Shown here one piece after another: positions 36,646 to 45,701 of a stretch of DNA of 64,000 bases; within the stretch, counting starts at the first letter, position 1, and each line of letters opens with the position of its first letter. The notes under the pieces are model-generated. The model ran no database searches and was not told the origin of the DNA. It saw only the letters and a list, made by a program, of their open reading frames with translations. The translations under genes and the position numbers were made by a program. The stretch comes from an uncultured Flavobacteriales bacterium (GTDB lineage Bacteria; Bacteroidota; Bacteroidia; Flavobacteriales_D; Parvicellaceae): positions 104,464-168,463 of the forward strand of contig CALSMU010000002.1 in assembly GCA_943787535.1 (NCBI GenBank), given 5' to 3'.

Positions 36646-37563
36646 CTAATCAAATTTCACCAAAAAAGCATCGCTAAAAGAAGATTGGCGAACTTCCTTT
36701 AAGCCCTGTTTTGCATCCTTTTTCTCTTTGTAGGTTCCAACATAATATTTGTAGTTAAATGGAGTAGTAGGATTTTCTATTTTAACTTCTTCGATTACTT
36801 TATTTAATGATGTAAAATCAGGGTTTGAAAGACCAACAGGACCTGTAGATGCCATTATTTGAATCTTCCATACAGTTTTAATTTCTGCTATAGTATCTAT
36901 TTTTTCAGGAGTTCGCATCGATATGTTGTGGTTTTTTTTTGCGAAATTTCGAAATGATCTAAATATTGCTGATGCAATTAAGTCTTGTCCTTTCTCACTG
37001 TTTAGGTACTTTTCTTCTTGTTTGTTGGTCATAAAACCAGTTTCTACTAGTATAGCAGGCATTTTACTGTCTTTTAACACTTGCAAGTTAAAGCGTCTAT
37101 CCGTTTTTAGTTTGACACCTCGACTATTTCTTCCAGCTCGGTTTTTAAATTGAGACTCAACCATATTCGCAAGTTCTGAGCTTTTTTTCGTGTTTAAATT
37201 GTGAATATGTGTTTCTGTTCCAAAAACTTCAGGTTTAGTTGATGAGTTGCAATGAATTGAAATAAAATAATTTGCATTAATATCATTTGCGATTTTTATT
37301 CTGTCGTTTAGCTCAATGAAAGTATCTGTTTTTCGGGTATATATTGTTTCAACTTCATGCCCCAGGTACGTTTCTACGTATTCTCCAAATTGCAATGCCA
37401 TTGAAAGATTAAGATCTTTTTCTTGCTTTAATCCAGTGTCTGAACGAAGATTTCCTGGATCTGTACCTCCATGACCTGGATCGATAACAAGCGTTATTTT
37501 GTTTTGAGAAAATCCAATTGAAATTGATAAGGTCAATATTAGTAATGTTCGTATTTTTTTCAT
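36646..37563 (-). CDS. N-acetylmuramoyl-L-alanine amidase with C-terminal SPOR-like region
   Basis: The 305-residue protein, read from ATG 37563, has a signal peptide (ends GFSQ, residue 20). It has an Amidase_3 domain (about 22-205) with DPGHGGTDPG (zinc ligand H31), a catalytic Glu region at QEKDLNLSMAL, ISIHCNSS and ILVETGFMTN. A C-terminal segment (WKIQIMAS to KEVRQSSFSDAFLV) resembles a SPOR peptidoglycan-binding domain. It cleaves peptidoglycan stems at the septum. Its start is four bases from the stop of the NlpC/P60 gene, so they form a cell-wall hydrolase pair. Confidence 0.9.
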   Translation of the reverse strand: MKKIRTLLILTLSISIGFSQNKITLVIDPGHGGTDPGNLRSDTGLKQEKDLNLSMALQFGEYVETYLGHEVETIYTRKTDTFIELNDRIKIANDINANYFISIHCNSSTKPEVFGTETHIHNLNTKKSSELANMVESQFKNRAGRNSRGVKLKTDRRFNLQVLKDSKMPAILVETGFMTNKQEEKYLNSEKGQDLIASAIFRSFRNFAKKNHNISMRTPEKIDTIAEIKTVWKIQIMASTGPVGLSNPDFTSLNKVIEEVKIENPTTPFNYKYYVGTYKEKKDAKQGLKEVRQSSFSDAFLVKFD

Positions 37564-37567
37564 GGTT

Positions 37568-38452
37568 TTAATCTTTAACAACTCTTGCGTAATATTGAAT
37601 TTTTGGTGTCCAATAACTATTGTTTTTAATATTACTAATCATAATACCTTTGCTCGCGGAAGCATGAATCATAGAAATTGGATCTCCTTTTTCTGAAGAA
37701 ATTATTCCAACATGAGAAATGTTTTTCTTGCTAGATCCAAAAAAGACTAAATCTCCTTTCATAGCTTGACCTGCTTTAATTTTTGAATATGTATCTCCTT
37801 GCGATTGCGCAGTTCTTGGAAGATTATATCCATGTTGTTTCATAATGTATTGGGTAAATCCCGAGCAATCAAAACCTTTTTTTGAGTTACCTCCATAAAG
37901 GTAAGGGGTTCCTATAAACCTTTTCGCATATGAAATAATGTTATCGCGTAGCACTTTTTTGTTGGATTCTGATAACAGTGATTCTTCCTGAATAGGTGTA
38001 TTTGCTGTTATTTCTGCAAAGGAAATAGTATTAATAAATAGCTCTTTAAAAATAGCATATGTTTTTAAAGCTTCTTTTTCACTTACTTTATTATTTAAAT
38101 ACCTAATATCATTTGCTATTCCAAGTTGCATATCATATATGTATATGTCAAATTTCCCGCTAAGCAATCTATTTGAATCTTGTTTCCTGAATTGCCTAAA
38201 ATTTTCATAGGCATTGCTTGCTAAGTATTTTTTTTTCGTTTTAGATAATTGGTATTCAGCTAATGCATGAAATAGTTTTAATGTTGGACTGTTCTTAAAC
38301 TCTTCTGTTTGCAATAGTTTATGCGAATTTTTATAAACCTTTTTATAATTCCCTTGATCATAATACATTTCAATATTATCCAGGCTTTTATTTTGTGAAA
38401 AACCTAAAATTGAAAACATTATCGTAGGAATTACTATGAAATGAAACTTCAT
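37568..38452 (-). CDS. NlpC/P60 cysteine endopeptidase
   Basis: The 294-residue protein from ATG 38452 has a signal peptide (KFHFIVIPTIMFSILGFSQ), a helical N-terminal half (about 20-165), and a C-terminal NlpC/P60 domain. The catalytic Cys is in GFDCSGFTQYIMKQHG, the His in NISHVGIISS, and the third residue is around MIHASASKG. It cuts D-Glu/meso-DAP peptide bonds in peptidoglycan. It is directly upstream of the amidase gene. A longer start at 38524 would add 24 hydrophobic residues before the signal peptide and is not preferred. Confidence 0.88.
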   Translation of the reverse strand: MKFHFIVIPTIMFSILGFSQNKSLDNIEMYYDQGNYKKVYKNSHKLLQTEEFKNSPTLKLFHALAEYQLSKTKKKYLASNAYENFRQFRKQDSNRLLSGKFDIYIYDMQLGIANDIRYLNNKVSEKEALKTYAIFKELFINTISFAEITANTPIQEESLLSESNKKVLRDNIISYAKRFIGTPYLYGGNSKKGFDCSGFTQYIMKQHGYNLPRTAQSQGDTYSKIKAGQAMKGDLVFFGSSKKNISHVGIISSEKGDPISMIHASASKGIMISNIKNNSYWTPKIQYYARVVKD

Positions 38453-38606
38453 ACTTAACTGCATAAGACAAAAAAAGATAATTAATGAATATATTTGTAT
38501 GAAGTGAAAAATGTATGCCAACAATTAAATGTTAATTTACTTGGGCTGAAGACTATTTTTTTATGTTGTAATTTTTAATAAAATGCTATGATTAAAATAT
38601 ACCTAT

Positions 38607-40154
38607 ATGTGCATTAATAAGCGAAGAACGGTTCATCAATTTGTATTTGTTTTTTTATTTATTCCTTTTTTCGGAATAAGCCAAAAGGCAACATTAAAAA
38701 GGTTAGATAAATACTTTCAAACAAATCTGACAGCATGGAATATTCCTGGTATGTCTGTAGCTATAGTTAAAGATGATTCTCTCGTTTTTGCCAAAGGTTA
38801 TGGAGTTAGAGATATTGATACAAAAGAAGCGGTTGATGAAAACACCCTTTTTGCGATAGCTTCGAATTCAAAATCATTTACTTCGGCAGCCTTAGCAATA
38901 TTAGTTGACGAAGGTAAATTGAAATGGAACGATAAAGTGATAGATTACTTATCCTATTTTAAACTTTACGACCCCTATGTGACTCATTCCATGACTATCA
39001 GGGATTTACTTTCACATAGAAGTGGGCTGAAAACTTTTAGTGGTGATTTAATTTGGTATGGATCCTCGCATAGTCGCGAAGAAGTTATAAGAAGAGCAGG
39101 CTTTTTAAAGCCGAGGTATTCATTTAGAACTGAATTTGGTTACTCAAATATTATGTATTTAGCAGCGGGTCAAATAATACCAATAGTTTGTAATATCTCT
39201 TGGGATGATTTTGTTAAGACTCGCTTTTTTAAGCCACTTGGTATGACTAGAACAATTACTTCTGTTGAGGATATAAAAAGTATGAATAATGTTGCTATTC
39301 CTCATAATAATATTGGAGGGACTAATATTAAAGTTGGTTATATGAATTGGGATAATATTGGGCCTGCTGGGAGTATTATTTCTTCTGCGAAGGATATGTC
39401 TCAATGGCTAAAATTAAATTTGAATGATGGGTCATTAAATGAAAAGTCAATTGTTTCTGAGGAACAAATAAGAGAGATGCGCCATCCGCACGTAAGCAAG
39501 AGAGTTGGTGCTGGTAGTGAGTCGCTGTGGCCTACAAAACATTTTAGTTCGTATGGGTTAGGTTGGGATCTTTTTGATTATAACGGTTACAAAGTAGTTA
39601 CACATGGAGGCGGTTACGATGGGATGATATCGCAGACAGTAATGGTTCCAGAGCTAAATTTAGGATTTGTTGTTTTAACAAATAATACAAACTCTTTACC
39701 CTATGCTCTAATGTTTTCGGTTTTAGATGAATATACAAAGATGGAAGAAAAACAAGATTGGGGCGATTTGTTTTTGGAATTTGACAAAAGTGGAAAAGAG
39801 GCGGAAGACAGAGAGGCTTACAGCAATGCGCAAAAAAGGGTTCCGGACACAAGACCATCTATGCCACTTGGTCAATATGTTGGGACGTATTATGGGGAAA
39901 TGTACGGTAAAGCAGAGGTAAAACAAATCAATGGTAAGTTAGAAGTTCAATTCTTACCCAGTTCTATATTCTATGGTAAATTGGAGCATTGGCATTATGA
40001 TACCTTTACAATAGAAATGACAGCTGTGCCCTCGTTGAAAAAAGGAAAATGTAGTTTTGTCATTGATTCTCAGGGTGAGGTAGAAGAAATGAGAATTGAC
40101 ATTCCTAATCCAGATTTTGATTTTACAGAATTAGAGTTTAAAAAAATAGATTAA
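38607..40154 (+). CDS. serine hydrolase, beta-lactamase/DD-peptidase-like
   Basis: The 515-residue exported protein (signal peptide to about residue 25) has a class C beta-lactamase-type domain: S86-x-x-K89 in ASNSKSF, YSNIMYLAAGQ (the Tyr-x-Asn motif) and THGGGYDGM. It is followed by a C-terminal lipocalin-like DUF3471 segment (about 425-515). Such proteins are esterases, peptidases or penicillin-binding-like hydrolases rather than resistance enzymes. The next gene, bshB1, begins in the last base of this stop codon, so they are translationally coupled, though no functional link is obvious. Confidence 0.88.
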   Translation: MCINKRRTVHQFVFVFLFIPFFGISQKATLKRLDKYFQTNLTAWNIPGMSVAIVKDDSLVFAKGYGVRDIDTKEAVDENTLFAIASNSKSFTSAALAILVDEGKLKWNDKVIDYLSYFKLYDPYVTHSMTIRDLLSHRSGLKTFSGDLIWYGSSHSREEVIRRAGFLKPRYSFRTEFGYSNIMYLAAGQIIPIVCNISWDDFVKTRFFKPLGMTRTITSVEDIKSMNNVAIPHNNIGGTNIKVGYMNWDNIGPAGSIISSAKDMSQWLKLNLNDGSLNEKSIVSEEQIREMRHPHVSKRVGAGSESLWPTKHFSSYGLGWDLFDYNGYKVVTHGGGYDGMISQTVMVPELNLGFVVLTNNTNSLPYALMFSVLDEYTKMEEKQDWGDLFLEFDKSGKEAEDREAYSNAQKRVPDTRPSMPLGQYVGTYYGEMYGKAEVKQINGKLEVQFLPSSIFYGKLEHWHYDTFTIEMTAVPSLKKGKCSFVIDSQGEVEEMRIDIPNPDFDFTELEFKKID

Positions 40155-40870
40155 TGAAACTAGATATATTGGCTTTTGCCTCCCATCCAGATGATGTTGA
40201 ACTGGGTGCTTCTGGAACTTTGATTAAGCATATTAATCAAGGAAAAAAAGTAGGCATTGTAGATCTAACCAAAGGAGAGTTGGGGAGCAGAGGTTCTGCT
40301 GCATTGCGGACAGAGGAAGCGTTAGTTGCATCTGAATTAATGGGTATTGATGCAAGGGTCAACTTGGATTTAGGAGATGGGTTTTTTAATAATTCAGAAA
40401 AAGAATTAAAGAAAGTAATTGAGCAAATTAGGTATTTTCAACCGGATGTTGTTTTGTGTAATGCTCATTCAGACAGACATCCAGACCATAGTAGAGGAAG
40501 TGAATTAGTTTCCAGAGCCTGTTTTTTAGCAGGTTTAAATAAAATTGAGACAAATTTAAATGGGAAAAACCAGGAGAATTGGAGGCCTCAATCAGTTTAT
40601 CATTATATACAAGATAACTGGATTGACCCTGACTTTGTAATTGATATTACCGAGGTGTTTGATCGGAAAATGGATGCTATTAATGCATATAGCTCACAGT
40701 TTTTCAATCCTGAAAGTGATGAGCCATCCACTCCGATATCATCAATTGAATTTATGGAGCATATTAAAGGTAGAGCAATTGCTTTTGGAAGGATAATAGG
40801 TGTGAAATATGGTGAAGGATTTACCGTTGAAAGAGCGTTAGGGGTAAAAGATCTTACTTCATTAAAATAA
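40154..40870 (+). CDS. bshB1: bacillithiol biosynthesis deacetylase BshB1
   Basis: The 238-residue protein belongs to the LmbE/PIG-L zinc deacetylases. The metal motif is HPDD (11-14) in SHPDDVELGASGTL, with AHSDRHPDHSRG (about 110-121) supplying the second His, and a GSRGSAALRTEEA segment typical of BshB1. It removes the acetyl group from GlcNAc-malate in bacillithiol synthesis, the main low-molecular-weight thiol in many Bacteroidota. bshA and bshC are not in the window. The gene overlaps the preceding stop by one base. Confidence 0.92.
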   Translation: MKLDILAFASHPDDVELGASGTLIKHINQGKKVGIVDLTKGELGSRGSAALRTEEALVASELMGIDARVNLDLGDGFFNNSEKELKKVIEQIRYFQPDVVLCNAHSDRHPDHSRGSELVSRACFLAGLNKIETNLNGKNQENWRPQSVYHYIQDNWIDPDFVIDITEVFDRKMDAINAYSSQFFNPESDEPSTPISSIEFMEHIKGRAIAFGRIIGVKYGEGFTVERALGVKDLTSLK

Positions 40871-40949
40871 AAATGTTGAGAAGTCGTTTTTTACGTTGTA
40901 GAGGTTATTCAATATAATACCTAGTATTGTTATAAATAATAAGATAAAA

Positions 40950-41813
40950 ATGAAAAAAGTTTTTTTAATAGCCTTTATGGCAATAGCTTTTGTTTCGTGT
41001 AAAGATGCAGAAACCGAGCAGTTAAGTAATAGCCCGGTAAATTCGGGTGCTGAAGATAAGGATAGTGAGATCTTATCTCTGAAACAACAATTGGCAGAGA
41101 ATGATTCTACAATGAATTCTTATTTTTCTTATGTCAATGAAATCCGAGAGAACTTGCATATGATATCTAAGGAGCAAGATTTAATTCTCAATCTTCAAGG
41201 AAATCCAGAAGTGATTAGTGTTGATAATATTGATTTAATTCAAGAGTTAAAAACAGTGGGAGCATTAATGTCTGAAAACGAAAATAAAGTTGCACAATTA
41301 AAAGCAGCGTTAAAAAACTCTGATTACCAAATGTTGGAGTTTGAAGAAATGATAATGTCTTTAACGGAAGATGTTGAAATGAAAAATAGGGAGATCTTTC
41401 AATTACAACAAGAATTAGAAAATTTAGATGGTGCATTTTCAGAATTATTTATTGCTTTCGAAGAGCAGACGGAGGAGCTTGCTATTATGAAGAGTGAAAT
41501 GAATACTGCTTTTTTCACTTTTGGTTCTAAAAGCGAATTAACCGATAATGGTGTTATTACGAAAGAAGGCGGCTTTATTGGGATTGGTAAAATCAGTAAA
41601 TTAAAAGATGACTTTAACAAAACTTACTTTACAGAAGTTCAAATCTCTGAATTGACTGAAATTCCATTGGGCGTGAAAAAAGCGGATATTGTTACATCGC
41701 ATCCATCTGATTCTTATGAATTAATAGGGGAGGGTCTAATTGAAAAAATTGTAATTAAAGACGCTGCAGCTTTTTGGGGAGTATCTAAGTATTTGGTTGT
41801 AATAGTTAAATAG
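40950..41813 (+). CDS. coiled-coil lipoprotein
   Basis: The 287-residue protein has a lipobox (FVSC, Cys17). It has a long charged helical stretch (about 40-170: SEILSLKQQLAEND, ENENKVAQLKAAL, KNREIFQLQQELENL) with heptad spacing suggesting a coiled coil. A C-terminal globular domain (about 185-287) contains FGSKSELTDNGVITKEGGF and ILKDAAAFWGVSKYLVVIVK-like ending. Related proteins are common in Bacteroidota but have no assigned function. It is probably periplasmic and anchored to a membrane. No partner is evident. Confidence 0.75.
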   Translation: MKKVFLIAFMAIAFVSCKDAETEQLSNSPVNSGAEDKDSEILSLKQQLAENDSTMNSYFSYVNEIRENLHMISKEQDLILNLQGNPEVISVDNIDLIQELKTVGALMSENENKVAQLKAALKNSDYQMLEFEEMIMSLTEDVEMKNREIFQLQQELENLDGAFSELFIAFEEQTEELAIMKSEMNTAFFTFGSKSELTDNGVITKEGGFIGIGKISKLKDDFNKTYFTEVQISELTEIPLGVKKADIVTSHPSDSYELIGEGLIEKIVIKDAAAFWGVSKYLVVIVK

Positions 41814-41866
41814 ATGATCTATTAGTAATACTGAAATGAATCTTAGTGTTTTTTATACAATGTGTC

Positions 41867-43798
41867 CTATATTTTTACCCCTATAACACATACGTCTTCT
41901 ATTTGCTCTAATTCTCCTTTCCAATTTTCAAAAGTATCATCAATTATAATTTTTTGCTGCTCCATGGTTTTGTCTTGAATAGATAGAAGTAGTTTTTTAA
42001 ACGCTTTTGATTTAAATTTTTTTTCTTTTTCTCCGCCAAACTGGTCAGCGTAACCATCGGAGAAGATATGAATAGCATCTCCTTTTTCTAATTCAAATGT
42101 ATGCGTTGTGTAGGGCTTTGGCTTACGAAATTTACCAATGGGTTGTTTGTCTGCTTTTGTTTCCAGTACTTCACCTTTTCTTATGATCCACAGTGGGTTA
42201 TGAGCACCTGCATAGCAGAGTTTTTTATTCTCAAGAGAACATAGAGCGATATCCATTCCATCTTGAACCCCTTCTTCGGATTTTTCAAATTCTTGCACTA
42301 CAATTTCTCTTGTTTTGTCGAGAATTTTTCCTGGGTCGGTTAAACCATGCTCTCTGACACTTCTATTTAAACCGTTATTGCACACAACACTTACCATTGC
42401 TCCTGGAACTCCATGGCCAGTGCAATCCGCTGCGGCAAACATTATTTTCCCATCTCTTTGTTCTAGCCAATAAAAATCTCCTGCAACAATATCTTTTGGT
42501 TTGTATAAGATGAAACTATCCTTTAGGTATTCTTTTACAATTTTTGCTGGAGGTAGTATAGCTGATTGAATACGCTTGGCATAACTAATAGAATCCAAAA
42601 TTTCTTGGTTCTTTTCCTCTAATTCGTCAAAAGCTTCATCTACTTTTTCTTTTTGCCCTTCAATAATCAATTTTTGCTTAGCGGTTATTCTAAACCTATT
42701 AAAAATAAATCCTCCAAAAATAAGTGCCAATGCTAATCCCCCAAATAAAAAATACTTTTCTTCCTCTTGTTTTTTCGCTTCTATTTGATGTCGCTTGTTT
42801 TCTGCTTTTTCGGCGGCCAGCAGAGCATCAGCTATCTTGATCTCTTCTATTGCCATTATGCTGTCTGTAGCGGCCTTTTTTTCATATTGGTATTGGTATT
42901 CTTTTTGGATTACTGTTTTTTGGTTTTCTATGCTATTAATGCTATCTCTAGTTTTAATGTATAGTTCGAACATTTCCAGACTTCTCTTATAATCAGTGGT
43001 TTTTTTGTATACTTTCCATAAGAACTCAGCATTGTTTTTTGTTTTTACTAAAACACCTATTTCGTCCGCAATAATTTTCGCTCTTTTCCCGTATTGAATA
43101 GCTTTGTAATAATTTCCTTTCTCCAGATAGATATTTCCAATATTATTGAGGGATTCTACCATTTGTCTTTTATTCCCTGTTTGTTTACTCATTTTAATGC
43201 TTTTAGAATAATTTTCCAATGCATTATCGTAATTTTCTTATTCGAAAAAAACATTTCCAATATTATTCAAGGAAGCTGAGATTCCATTTTTATTGCCTAT
43301 TTCTTCTCTTATTTCTAGGCTCTCTGAATAACACTTTAGCGCATTGTCGTTATCACCCGAACCCCAATGACTATTTCCTTTATTGTTTAAACAAGCGGCT
43401 ATTTGATTCTTGTCGTTTAATTCCTTGTAGATTAAGATGCTTTTAGCGTAGCATTCATTTGCCTTTTCAAAATTACTTTTTCGTTCGTTTAAAACACCAA
43501 AAGCATTCCAAGCAAAACCATATGATTTCAAAACACTTACTTTTTCTTTTTGGTTGAGCTCTTTTTTTAAATTTAACGAACAAAGACTATCAATTTTTTT
43601 ATTTAACTGAAAGAAATATTTCGGGTCTGTTTGAAAGACAATTTTTTCCCAAGCTATCCAGGCATTCAAAATAGTTGTATCATGCATAGCTTTTTTAATA
43701 ACCTGTTGCAACGAGTCAACTTCTGCTTCCTTATCTTTTGATAATTGAGCAACACCAATCAATGGAATCGTAATTAATATGAATAGTAGCTTTCTCAA
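41867..43798 (-). pseudogene. TPR-SpoIIE phosphatase interrupted by one in-frame UAA
   Basis: In one continuous minus-strand frame this reads as a 643-codon protein: a signal peptide (residues 1-18), tetratricopeptide repeats (about 90-250), a membrane helix (about 345-365, FGGLALALIFGGFIF), a coiled linker and a SpoIIE/PP2C phosphatase domain (about 420-643) with GDFYWLEQ, DCTGHGVPGAMVS and FSDGYADQFGG. Codon 187 (43238-43240) is TAA where the TPR consensus (compare IGNIYLEKGNY with IGNVFFE-stop-ENY) expects Lys, Gln or Glu. Everything after it is intact. This may be a recent nonsense mutation, an error or readthrough. Confidence 0.85.
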
Positions 43799-43894
43799 TA
43801 TTGGTTAAATTAAATTACGTGCAGTAAAAGGCATGAAGTAATTATAAAGCTACAAAACTTATTAAATTAATTTAACTTATGGTTGGTTTATTAT

Positions 43895-44749
43895 CTAAAT
43901 CTCTAAGTTTCTCTTCTTAAGCAGCGGTTTAATGTGTTTTTCTAGGTTTGAATGGTAGAAGTTTTTTACTTCCATACTAAACTCTTTTTCACCTTCGCCA
44001 GCATTGCCTGACCGAATAAACTTCGTGTAATCAAAGTTTTTATGGTCTGGATCTTTTCTTTCTCCAAATTTACCTTGGTGTTGCTTCATGTATTCAAGTG
44101 ATGTTTTTTTTATCACTCTTTCCATGTCAACATTTGAAAAATCAATATTAAGAAATGCACATATTTTTTTTGTCGTATTTTCTTTTTCCTTAACTAGCTC
44201 ATTGTATGTGAGGTATAGAACATCTTTCTTCTTTTTGTTTTCTAACCAAGGGTCGTTAAAATAAAACCAATTACCATTGTCATTTTTCATTTTACTCTGA
44301 GAAAATTTCTCTAACGATAAATCGGGGTTTCCATAACTCACTTTTTGCTGGTATAGGGAGTACATGGCATCCAGGCCGTTCCTGATTACAAAAATCACTT
44401 TACCGTTTACCATCGGATCAAATTCTTTGTATGGATCGTGTGTTTTTATGATTCTCGGTTTAGCTAGCTCTTTATTCGCTTTGATGCCCTCATAAACATC
44501 GTTTTTTATCCAGGGTGATACATCACCCAAATGATCAAATTTATATTCTCCGTTGGTAGTTATTTGGTACAACATCATCTGCAAGAGCGTAGTGCCCGAT
44601 CTGGGATAAGTTACAATGTAAATGTCAGATTTATCATACCCAAAGTCATCCATGTAGATTTTGTAGGTGATATGTTTTTTAAGTTGTAGAAATCGATTAA
44701 TCCATCGATCTACAAATCTTGATAGCCAGTTTAGTATTTTTCGATACAT
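43895..44749 (-). CDS. sulfotransferase family protein
   Basis: The 284-residue protein matches the PAPS-dependent sulfotransferase fold. The 5'-phosphosulfate-binding loop is TYPRSGTTLLQ (about 47-57), the 3'-phosphate region is FVIRNGLDAMYSLYQQK, and the C-terminal stretch GNAGEGEKEFS resembles the RKG region. It would transfer sulfate to a glycan, lipid or small molecule. The ATG at 44779 would place the first codons inside a terminator hairpin (44765-44796), so MYRKILNW at 44749 is the better start. The acceptor is unknown. Confidence 0.8.
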   Translation of the reverse strand: MYRKILNWLSRFVDRWINRFLQLKKHITYKIYMDDFGYDKSDIYIVTYPRSGTTLLQMMLYQITTNGEYKFDHLGDVSPWIKNDVYEGIKANKELAKPRIIKTHDPYKEFDPMVNGKVIFVIRNGLDAMYSLYQQKVSYGNPDLSLEKFSQSKMKNDNGNWFYFNDPWLENKKKKDVLYLTYNELVKEKENTTKKICAFLNIDFSNVDMERVIKKTSLEYMKQHQGKFGERKDPDHKNFDYTKFIRSGNAGEGEKEFSMEVKNFYHSNLEKHIKPLLKKRNLEI

Positions 44750-44764
44750 AGATTTTGGTAAACT

Positions 44765-44796
44765 AAAAAGCCGAAACATTTAAGTTTCGGCTTTTT
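44765..44796 (-). terminator. intrinsic terminator of the lipoprotein cluster
   Basis: AAAAAGCCGAAAC (44765-44777) and GTTTCGGCTTTTT (44784-44796) form a perfect 13-bp stem with a six-base loop. On the minus strand it follows the last lipoprotein stop by about 23 bases and ends in T residues. The symmetry would also allow termination in the other direction. Confidence 0.82.
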
Positions 44797-44819
44797 CTAG
44801 AGTAACTGAATAAGATTAT

Positions 44820-45092
44820 TTAATCTAGTTCACAAGTAGAAGTGTATGTTACAGGTACTTGCGTAAATGTACCTGTTGTGTAATTGTAAGTGTAAGTCGT
44901 ACCTTCACTTTCAGTTGATACACAATTTGCTTGAGCCGCTTTTTTAGTAGCTTCTTTTATTGTAGTTTCACTAACATAAGCATCAGAGGAATTAGTATTC
45001 GTAGATGTACATGAGCATGTAAAATCTTTTTTACAAGATGTACTAGATAGCCCTGTAAGAAAGGCCCCGATTAGGTATAAATATTTTTTCAT
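44820..45092 (-). CDS. small lipoprotein, tandem paralogue 3
   Basis: This 90-residue lipoprotein (lipobox STSC, Cys20) reads CKKDFTCSC directly after the acylated Cys. It carries YVSETTIKEATKKAAQANC in the middle and ends in YTSTCELD. It shares this plan with the two genes upstream. The four non-lipid cysteines could form two disulfides. The Ser/Thr/Tyr-rich linker (TYTYNYTTGTFTQ) is the most variable part. It is the last gene of the cluster, followed by a strong terminator. I recognise no named family and infer no function. Confidence 0.75.
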   Translation of the reverse strand: MKKYLYLIGAFLTGLSSTSCKKDFTCSCTSTNTNSSDAYVSETTIKEATKKAAQANCVSTESEGTTYTYNYTTGTFTQVPVTYTSTCELD

Positions 45093-45103
45093 AATTATTT
45101 TAA

Positions 45104-45370
45104 TTATTTTAGTTCACAATCTTGCGAGTATGTATATGTGTATGTTGTAGATCCATAGCTATAAGAATATGTTTGCTCTGTATCTAGGCAGTTAGCTTTT
45201 GCTGCATGCTTTGAGGCTCCTTTAATGGTTATTTGATTAATGTCTACATCTGGAGAAGTAACTCCGTTGTATGAGTATGATGTGGTACATTCACACGTAT
45301 AGTCCTTTTTACAAGATGATGTAAACAATACTGCGAATAACCCCGAAAATAAGTAAATAGTCTTTTTCAT
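45104..45370 (-). CDS. small lipoprotein, tandem paralogue 2
   Basis: This 88-residue protein has lipobox TSSC followed by CKKDYTCEC, then DINQITIKGASKHAAKANC, a YSYSYGSTTYTYTY stretch, and CELK at the end. It is clearly homologous to both neighbours but the most diverged in the middle. It lies 11 bases upstream of paralogue 3 and 23 bases downstream of paralogue 1, so the three form one transcript. Repeated duplication and divergence of a small surface or periplasmic lipoprotein is the simplest reading. Confidence 0.75.
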   Translation of the reverse strand: MKKTIYLFSGLFAVLFTSSCKKDYTCECTTSYSYNGVTSPDVDINQITIKGASKHAAKANCLDTEQTYSYSYGSTTYTYTYSQDCELK

Positions 45371-45393
45371 AGTACAATTTGGATTTTTATATA

Positions 45394-45639
45394 TTATTTT
45401 AGTTCACAAGTAGATGTGTATGTAACAGTCTGTCCGTTCCAGTCTGTTGAGGTTTGCTCAGTTGTTGTGCAACGAGCCTGAGCATGTGTTTTTCTACTGT
45501 CTTTTATTGTTGTTTCGGAAACATAAGCTGATGTGCTACTTGAACTCGTGCTTGTACATTCACATACAAAGTCTTTTTTGCATGAACTACTAAGTAAAGC
45601 AAAAGAAATACCTACAAACAAGGTTAAATATTTTTTCAT
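45394..45639 (-). CDS. small lipoprotein, tandem paralogue 1
   Basis: This 81-residue protein has lipobox SSSC and the conserved CKKDFVCEC, YVSETTIKDSRKTHAQARC and YTSTCELK elements. It is closest to paralogue 3, sharing the exact YVSETTIK block and the C-terminal YTSTCEL. It is the first gene of the cluster, about 60 bases from the divergent-side rlmD stop. All three have matching cysteine spacing, which argues that the fold is disulfide-held. Confidence 0.75.
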   Translation of the reverse strand: MKKYLTLFVGISFALLSSSCKKDFVCECTSTSSSSTSAYVSETTIKDSRKTHAQARCTTTEQTSTDWNGQTVTYTSTCELK

Positions 45640-45701
45640 AGTAATTAAGTTAAGTTGTGTTAAATTTTCTCAAATATACATTATTTATTGAAAAAAAAAA
45701 A

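Noticed and set aside
44765..44796. Riboswitch upstream of the sulfotransferase gene
   Set aside because: The structure is a simple symmetrical terminator right after the lipoprotein cluster; no aptamer-like conserved core is visible.
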